A DNA stretch of 64,000 nucleotides, from contig JAGWMZ010000011.1 in the NCBI GenBank assembly GCA_028871475.1, forward strand, positions 62,001 through 126,000, in the 5' to 3' direction. A model generated the notes under the pieces. That model was not told the DNA's origin. It was given only the letters and a program-made list of their open reading frames with translations, and did not search any database. This document shows positions 59,056 through 64,000 of the stretch, one piece after another; position 1 is the stretch's first letter; every line of letters begins with the position of its first letter. The stretch is from Sphingomonadales bacterium (GTDB lineage: Bacteria; Pseudomonadota; Alphaproteobacteria; Sphingomonadales; Sphingomonadaceae). A program made the translations under genes and the position numbers.

Positions 59056-59508
59056 TCAGCCGGGCAGCCCGCCGGTCTGGCGCAAGGCCTCGCCCAGCGC
59101 CAGGCCGGCGGAGGTGGCAAGGTTCATCGAGCGCACCTGTGGGCGCATGGGAATGCGCACGCGGGCATGGCAGATTTCGGCCACGCTGGCGGGCACACCG
59201 GCGCTTTCCTTGCCAAACAGCAGGATGTCATCAGGCTGATAGGTGAAATCATAGGCCGATCGGGTGGCCTTGGTCGTCAAGAGCACCAGCCTGCTGCTGC
59301 CGACGGTCGCCCGGAAAGCCTCAAAGCCGGCATGGCGGGTGATGCTTACATGGTCGATGTAATCCATGGCGGCGCGGCGCACCCTTCGGTCATTCCACAG
59401 GAAGCCCATGGGCTCGATCAGGTCAACCGCAGCGCCAAGGCAGGCGCCAAGGCGCAGGACAGCGCCGACATTGCCGGCGATTTCAGGTTCAAAAAGAGCG
59501 ATGCGCAT
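59056..59508 (-). CDS. trmL: tRNA (cytidine(34)-2'-O)-methyltransferase
   Basis: A SPOUT (alpha/beta-knot) methyltransferase that modifies the wobble base of tRNA-Leu. The N-terminus IALFEPEIAGNVGAVLRLGA, the FGKESAGVP loop and the knot segment RIPMRPQVRSMNLATS are diagnostic. At 150 residues it has normal length. AAGGAG lies upstream of the ATG at 59508. A much longer in-frame opening toward 60267 has no domain content and overlaps the divergent gene. Confidence 0.95.
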   Translation of the reverse strand: MRIALFEPEIAGNVGAVLRLGACLGAAVDLIEPMGFLWNDRRVRRAAMDYIDHVSITRHAGFEAFRATVGSSRLVLLTTKATRSAYDFTYQPDDILLFGKESAGVPASVAEICHARVRIPMRPQVRSMNLATSAGLALGEALRQTGGLPG

Positions 59509-59718
59509 GGGCGCTCCTTGGCGCGGGCGGGGCGCTGTTGCAAGGAGAGATGGCGCTGCGCCCATCTTCAGGGGCTTGCACCAATTTTCATTTCTGATCA
59601 GGATCAATGATCTGCGCGTCAGTGGCTGACATTGACGGCGCGTGTCATGGTTCCCGCCGCATTGCCATGGCATGGACTTCGCACGCACCCCCAAGGCCAA
59701 GTCTGAAGGAATGCCCTG

Positions 59719-61110
59719 ATGCATACCCCAGCCATCATCGAGAACCGCCTGTTCGACGATATTGCCATTGGCGATAGCGCTGCCCTGACGCGCAGCGTCA
59801 CCCACCGCGACATCGAGCTGTTCGCTGCCGTGTCGGGAGACGTGAACCCGGCGCATATGGACCCCGATTATGCCGCCACCGACATGTTCCATCGCGTCAT
59901 CGTGCATGGCATGTGGGGGGCAGGGCTGATCAGCGCTGTTCTGGGGACGAAGCTGCCGGGACCGGGCACGATCTATCTTGGCCAGACGCTGCATTTTCTC
60001 AAACCCGTGGGGCTGGGGGACACGATCACCGCGACTGTCACCGTTGCCGAGCGGCGCGAGGATAAAAAGCGCCTGAAGCTGGCCTGCCGCTGCACCAACC
60101 AGAAGGGCGAGGAGGTGATCACCGGCGAGGCCGATGTCATTGCCCCCACCGAAAAGGTCAGTCGCCCGCGCGTGGCCTTGCCCGACATCCGCCTTGCCGA
60201 GCATGATGCCTATCACCGGCTGATGCTGGAAGTGCAAGGGGCGGCGTTGCCCACCGCTGTCGTGCATCCCTGCAGCGTGGCGGCCTTGTCATCTGCGCTC
60301 GATGCGGCGGATGCGGGGCTCATTCAGCCCATTCTGGTCGGGCCCGAGGCAAAAATCCGCGCGGTCGCCCAGCAGGCGGGGCTGTCGATCGACGGCCTGC
60401 GCCTTGTGCCCGCCGCACATAGCCATGAGGCCGCCACCCTGGCCGTGGAACTGGTCCGCAAGGGCGAGGCCAGTCTGCTGATGAAGGGCTCGCTGCACAC
60501 CGATGAGCTGATGGGCGCCGTGGTCGCCTCGACCGGGGGGCTGCGCACCGGGCGGCGTATCAGCCATGCCTATGTGATGGATGTGCCGGGTTATCCGCGC
60601 CCGCTCATCATCACCGATGCCGCGATCAACATCGCCCCCTCGCTGGAGGACAAGGCCGACATCATCCGCAATGCCATCGACCTTGCCCATGTGCTGGGCA
60701 ATCCGCGACCTAAAGTGGCCGTTCTGGCGGCGGTCGAGGTGGTGAACCCGGCGATGCGCGCCACGCTTGAGGCCGCAGCCCTGTGCAAGATGGCCGACCG
60801 GGGGCAGATCACCGGCGGCGTGGTGGATGGACCGCTGGCCTTTGACAATGCGGTCAGCCCCGCAGCCGCCAAGGAAAAGGGTATCGTCTCGCCGGTGGCC
60901 GGGCAGGCCGACATTCTGGTGGTGCCCGATCTGGAGGCGGGCAACATGCTGGCCAAGCAACTGACCTTCATGGGGCAGGCCGATGCGGCGGGCGTGGTGT
61001 TGGGCGCGCAGGTGCCGATCATCCTGACCAGCCGGGCGGATAGTCTGCGCACGCGGCTGGCCTCCTGCGCGGTGGCGGCGCTGATGGCACGCCGGGGCCT
61101 GACGGCGTGA
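59719..61110 (+). CDS. Fused enoyl-CoA hydratase (MaoC/PhaJ) and phosphate acyltransferase
   Basis: Two domains in 463 residues. The first 145 are a hot-dog MaoC/PhaJ hydratase with the catalytic Asp and His in SGDVNPAHMD. From about 160 is a phosphotransacylase with ITDAAINIAPSLEDKADI, GGVVDGPLAFDNA and DLEAGNMLAKQL, which looks closer to the phosphate butyryl/acetyltransferase group than to long Pta. It would turn an acyl-CoA into acyl phosphate for the kinase downstream. GAAGGAA precedes the ATG. The stop overlaps the kinase start (GTGA). Confidence 0.9.
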   Translation: MHTPAIIENRLFDDIAIGDSAALTRSVTHRDIELFAAVSGDVNPAHMDPDYAATDMFHRVIVHGMWGAGLISAVLGTKLPGPGTIYLGQTLHFLKPVGLGDTITATVTVAERREDKKRLKLACRCTNQKGEEVITGEADVIAPTEKVSRPRVALPDIRLAEHDAYHRLMLEVQGAALPTAVVHPCSVAALSSALDAADAGLIQPILVGPEAKIRAVAQQAGLSIDGLRLVPAAHSHEAATLAVELVRKGEASLLMKGSLHTDELMGAVVASTGGLRTGRRISHAYVMDVPGYPRPLIITDAAINIAPSLEDKADIIRNAIDLAHVLGNPRPKVAVLAAVEVVNPAMRATLEAAALCKMADRGQITGGVVDGPLAFDNAVSPAAAKEKGIVSPVAGQADILVVPDLEAGNMLAKQLTFMGQADAAGVVLGAQVPIILTSRADSLRTRLASCAVAALMARRGLTA

Positions 61111-62282
61111 AGGCGCTGATCAGCCTCAATGCCGGCTCATCCAGCATCAAATTCGCCCTCTATGCTCTTGCCGGTGATCTGCGACTGGAAGCGCATGGGC
61201 AGATCGAGAAGATTGGCATCGCGCCGCGCCTGACTGTCAGCGATCCGCTCGGGAAGACGCTCTTTCGCCGCGACCTTGGCGATGGCAGCCTTTCGCATGA
61301 GGCGGTGCTGGGCGGCTTGCTGGACTGGGCGATGAGCCATCTTGACGGGCGGGAACTGATCGCCGTCGGCCACCGCGTGGTGCATGGCGGCACGCAGTTT
61401 TACGAGCCTTGCCTGGTGACAGGGCCAGTGCTGGCCGCGCTGGCCGGGCTCAATGGTCTGGCGCCTTTGCATCAGCCGCATAATCTCGCCGCGATCGGGG
61501 CCATGATCGCCTTGCGCCCCGATCTGCCGCAAATCGCCTGCTTCGACACCGCCTTTCACCATACCATGCCCGAGACGCATCGCCGTTTTGCCCTGCCGCT
61601 TGCGCTGCATGATGAGGGCTTGCGCCGTTATGGCTTTCACGGCCTGTCTTATGAATTCATCGCGCGCCAGTTGCGCGAACTTGATCCGAAGCTTGCCGAG
61701 GGACGTGTCATTGCCGCGCATCTTGGCAATGGGGCCAGCCTATGCGCCATGCATGCCGTGCAGAGCGTGGATACCAGCATGGGTTTTTCCGCGCTTGATG
61801 GTCTGGTGATGGGCACGCGATGCGGCACGCTGGATGCTGGCGCGGTGCTTCATCTGCTGCTGCAGAAGGGCATGAGCGCGCAGGCGGTACAGGATCTGCT
61901 CTATCGCCAGTCTGGCCTGCTGGGCGTTTCGGGGCTTTCGAGCGATATGCGCGAACTGGAGGTGAGCGATGCGCCCAGTGCGCGTGAGGCGATCGAACTT
62001 TTCGCCTGGCGCGCGGCGCGAGAGGCCGGAGCACTGATCATCTCGCTTGGGGGGCTCGACGGGCTGGTCTTTACCGCTGGCATCGGTGAGCATGACGCCC
62101 CGATGCGGGCCCGCATCTGCGCGTACCTTGGCTGGCTGGGTCTTGCCATCGACCCGCAGGCCAATGCCGCCCATGCCCCGGTCATCAGCACGCCGGGCAG
62201 CACGATCTGTGTTCGCATCATTCCCACCGATGAGGAGCGCATGATCGCGCTTCACACGCTTTCCCTTCTGCAAGCCGCCTGA
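61107..62282 (+). CDS. ackA: Acetate/propionate/butyrate-family kinase
   Basis: Makes ATP and a carboxylate from an acyl phosphate. ASKHA features are intact: LNAGSSSIKFAL, VGHRVVHGG, CFDTAFHHTMP, RYGFHGLSYEF, HLGNGASLCA and FTAGIGEH. At 391 residues it has acetate-kinase length (buk is shorter). The GTG start overlaps the preceding stop, so the two enzymes are coupled in stoichiometry. Confidence 0.94.
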   Translation: MKALISLNAGSSSIKFALYALAGDLRLEAHGQIEKIGIAPRLTVSDPLGKTLFRRDLGDGSLSHEAVLGGLLDWAMSHLDGRELIAVGHRVVHGGTQFYEPCLVTGPVLAALAGLNGLAPLHQPHNLAAIGAMIALRPDLPQIACFDTAFHHTMPETHRRFALPLALHDEGLRRYGFHGLSYEFIARQLRELDPKLAEGRVIAAHLGNGASLCAMHAVQSVDTSMGFSALDGLVMGTRCGTLDAGAVLHLLLQKGMSAQAVQDLLYRQSGLLGVSGLSSDMRELEVSDAPSAREAIELFAWRAAREAGALIISLGGLDGLVFTAGIGEHDAPMRARICAYLGWLGLAIDPQANAAHAPVISTPGSTICVRIIPTDEERMIALHTLSLLQAA

Positions 62283-62309
62283 TCCCCCCGATTGAGGAGC
62301 ACGACCCCC

Positions 62310-63098
62310 ATGACGCTTCCTGACTGTAAACCTCTGGTCGATCTTTCCGGCAAACGCGGGCTGGTGGTCGGCATCGCCAATGATCATTCGATCGCGTCCG
62401 GCTGCGCGGAGGCTTTTGCCCGATGCGGCGCCCGGCTGGGGGCGAGCTATCTCAACGAAAAGGCCCGGCCCTTTGTCGAGCCCGTGGCCGAGCGTCTGGG
62501 CATCGAATGGCTGGCCCCTTGCGATGTGCGCGAAGAAGGACAACTCGAAGCCCTGTTCGCGGAAGCCAGGGAGCGCTGGGGCGGGCTTGATTTCGTGCTG
62601 CATTCCATTGCCTTTGCCCCGCGTGATGATCTGCATGGCCGCGTGGTGGATTGCAGCGCTGATGGTTTCGGCGCGGCGATGGATATTTCGTGCCACAGCT
62701 TCCTGCGCATGGCGCGCCTCGCCGAGCCTTTGATGGCGGACGGTGGTTGCCTGCTCTGCGTCACCTTCTACGGCTCCGAGCGCGTGGTCGAGCATTACAA
62801 CCTCATGGGGCCGGTCAAGGCGGCGCTGGAAAGTGCGACACGTTATGTTGCGGCCGAACTGGGGCCCAAGGGCATCCGCGCCCATGCCATCTCGCCCGGG
62901 CCCATCGCCACGCGTGCGGCGAGCGGCATCGACCGTTTCGATGAATTGATGGAACGCGCCCGCGAACAGGTGCCCGAACGCGAGCTGGTCGATGTCGAGG
63001 ATGTCGGCGCGCTGGCCGCCTTTCTGGTGTGCCCGGCGGCGCGGCGGATCACCGGCACGATCATTCCGGTCGACGCGGGGCAGCACCTGATGGCGTGA
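62310..63098 (+). CDS. fabI: Enoyl-ACP reductase FabI-like protein
   Basis: A short-chain reductase of the FabI group, NADH-dependent, 262 residues. The nucleotide loop is GLVVGIANDHSIA, and the active-site YNLMGPVKA holds Tyr and Lys. Where E. coli FabI has a first Tyr (SYLG) there is Phe followed by Tyr (TFYG). GAGGAG precedes the ATG at 62310. Its position behind the hydratase-phosphotransacylase and kinase suggests a role in an acyl pathway rather than as the main housekeeping FabI. Confidence 0.88.
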   Translation: MTLPDCKPLVDLSGKRGLVVGIANDHSIASGCAEAFARCGARLGASYLNEKARPFVEPVAERLGIEWLAPCDVREEGQLEALFAEARERWGGLDFVLHSIAFAPRDDLHGRVVDCSADGFGAAMDISCHSFLRMARLAEPLMADGGCLLCVTFYGSERVVEHYNLMGPVKAALESATRYVAAELGPKGIRAHAISPGPIATRAASGIDRFDELMERAREQVPERELVDVEDVGALAAFLVCPAARRITGTIIPVDAGQHLMA

Positions 63099-63156
63099 GG
63101 CGGTCATGCGGGTGGGTGCACTGCTTTGCGCCCGCAGGCGCCACGCAAGCGCCCGT

Positions 63157-64000
63157 TCAGGCCCCCGCCTGCCGCTCCATCCGGCGTAGCAGGATCGGCA
63201 CGGTCAGCCCCTGAACGAAGATCGAGAAGGCCACCACGGCAAAGGCCACGCTGACCAGCGCTGCATGTTCGGGCAGGCTGGCCGGCGCGCCCAAAGCCAG
63301 CGCCAGCGCCAGAGCGCCGCGCAAACCGCCCCAGAAGAGAATATGCCGGGTCATCATGCCCGTGCCGTTGCGGCCCGACCGGAACAGCGCGGTGATGGGA
63401 TAGATCGCCACCGCGCGTCCCACCAGCACCGCCAGCGTGCCGATGACCGCCGGCACGAGAAAGACGGCAATGGGTTGCGTCGCCTCGCGGCAGCCGATGA
63501 GCAGGAAGACGACCGAATTGGCGAGAAAAGCGCCAAAGTCCCAGAAACGGACGATGGCCTCGCCGCCATGCTGGGTCAGCTTGGCGTCCTTGCCCCAATT
63601 GCCCACCAGCATGCCCGCCGACAGGGTGGCAAGAACGCCGGAAACATGCAGTTCCTCGGCCAGCAGGAACGAACCATAGGCCGCCAGCATGGTCAGGGTG
63701 ATCTCGACCAGATGATCGTCCGACCGCCCGGCGATCAGCATCATGGCGGCGGCAACCGCCAGACCGAGCAGCACACCGCCGCCCACCGTGGTGACCAGTG
63801 CCATGACCATGCCCGTCGGGGTCGTGGCTCCGCCCGCGATCCATGCGGCGATCAGCGCGAACAGCACGGCGGCAGCGCCATCGTTGATCAGGCTTTCCGC
63901 CTCCATCAGGAAACGCAGGCGCTGCTCGGCCTTTTGCTCCTTCATCAGGGCAATGACCGAGACCGGATCGGTCGCCGCGATCAGGCTTCCGAACAGCAGG
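63157..64000 (-). CDS. CPA1-family Na+/H+ antiporter (5' end outside the window)
   Basis: The C-terminal part (about 280 residues) of a monovalent cation:proton antiporter. The conserved AATDPVSVIALMKEQ and EAESLINDGAAAVLF carry the key acidic residues (DP and ND). About eight membrane helices remain in view, ending in a short basic tail. The start lies beyond position 64000; an internal ATG at 63945 is not the real start because the conserved core continues upstream. Confidence 0.92.
   Translation of the reverse strand, partial: LLFGSLIAATDPVSVIALMKEQKAEQRLRFLMEAESLINDGAAAVLFALIAAWIAGGATTPTGMVMALVTTVGGGVLLGLAVAAAMMLIAGRSDDHLVEITLTMLAAYGSFLLAEELHVSGVLATLSAGMLVGNWGKDAKLTQHGGEAIVRFWDFGAFLANSVVFLLIGCREATQPIAVFLVPAVIGTLAVLVGRAVAIYPITALFRSGRNGTGMMTRHILFWGGLRGALALALALGAPASLPEHAALVSVAFAVVAFSIFVQGLTVPILLRRMERQAGA

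Noticed and set aside
59509..60267. N-terminal extension of TrmL to 403 residues
   Set aside because: The extra part is antisense to the hydratase-phosphotransacylase gene and the core with a good ribosome-binding site starts at 59508.

Overview
The window is GC-rich, densely coding chromosomal DNA. It most likely comes from an alphaproteobacterium of the Sphingomonadales, something like Novosphingobium. That placement is an inference from several things: a 14-subunit complex I operon followed by birA-coaX-rnj-DUF1467, a LexA box of the alphaproteobacterial type GAAC-N7-GAAC, a PpiD-trpEGDC-moaC-moeA-lexA run, RNase J in place of a plain RNase E arrangement, and a large TonB receptor. No insertion sequence, prophage, integrase or CRISPR array was seen.

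Layout. 1-4054 (+): release factor 2, a lipoprotein-like methyltransferase, a nitronate monooxygenase-like protein and a secreted SH3 protein. 4248-5435 (-): thiolase. 5683-23862 (+): nuoA-N, tightly packed and often overlapping by 1-4 bases, with one foreign small SnoaL/NTF2-like gene between nuoD and nuoE; it runs on into biotin ligase, type III pantothenate kinase, RNase J and a DUF1467 membrane protein. 23859-30343: a little-known group made of an 822-residue membrane coiled-coil protein (-), and on the + strand an Hpt-like protein lacking its histidine, a membrane protein with a nucleotidyltransferase-like N-terminus, a helical unknown, and a histidine-kinase homologue whose phosphoacceptor histidine is proline. 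30457-33239 (-): gltX-gltA. 33268-35496 (+): comEC. 35510-43933 (-): a long run ppiD, trpE, trpG, trpD, trpC, moaC, moeA, lexA.

44215-47262 (+): tpiA, secG, pyrG. 47425-47898 (-): a small heat-shock protein with a convincing ROSE-type RNA thermometer and an RpoH-like promoter. 48077-49834 (+): glutaredoxin, nitrilase-family amidase, DUF1178 and tRNA-Arg(CCT). 49969-52338 (-): TonB-dependent receptor with a foldable leader. 52820-53881 (+): a TIGR01777 SDR protein. 53907-56795 (-): a response regulator/histidine kinase pair with a class A acid phosphatase beside it. 57005-59002 (+): a gluzincin peptidase. 59056-59508 (-): trmL. 59719-63098 (+): a MaoC/phosphotransacylase fusion, an acetate-family kinase and a FabI-like reductase, forming one acyl-CoA module. 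63157-end (-): a CPA1 Na+/H+ antiporter cut by the window edge.

Most of the window is housekeeping: NADH oxidation, tryptophan and molybdopterin synthesis, glycolysis, the TCA entry step and translation. The best candidates for undescribed biology are the cluster at 23859-30343, where two phosphotransfer-type proteins have both lost the active histidine and CtrA-like sites lie in front of genes; the extra gene inside nuo; the histidine-rich loop in NuoL; and the structured RNA leaders of hsp20, tpiA and the TonB receptor. Function calls come from sequence motifs read by eye, with no database search.
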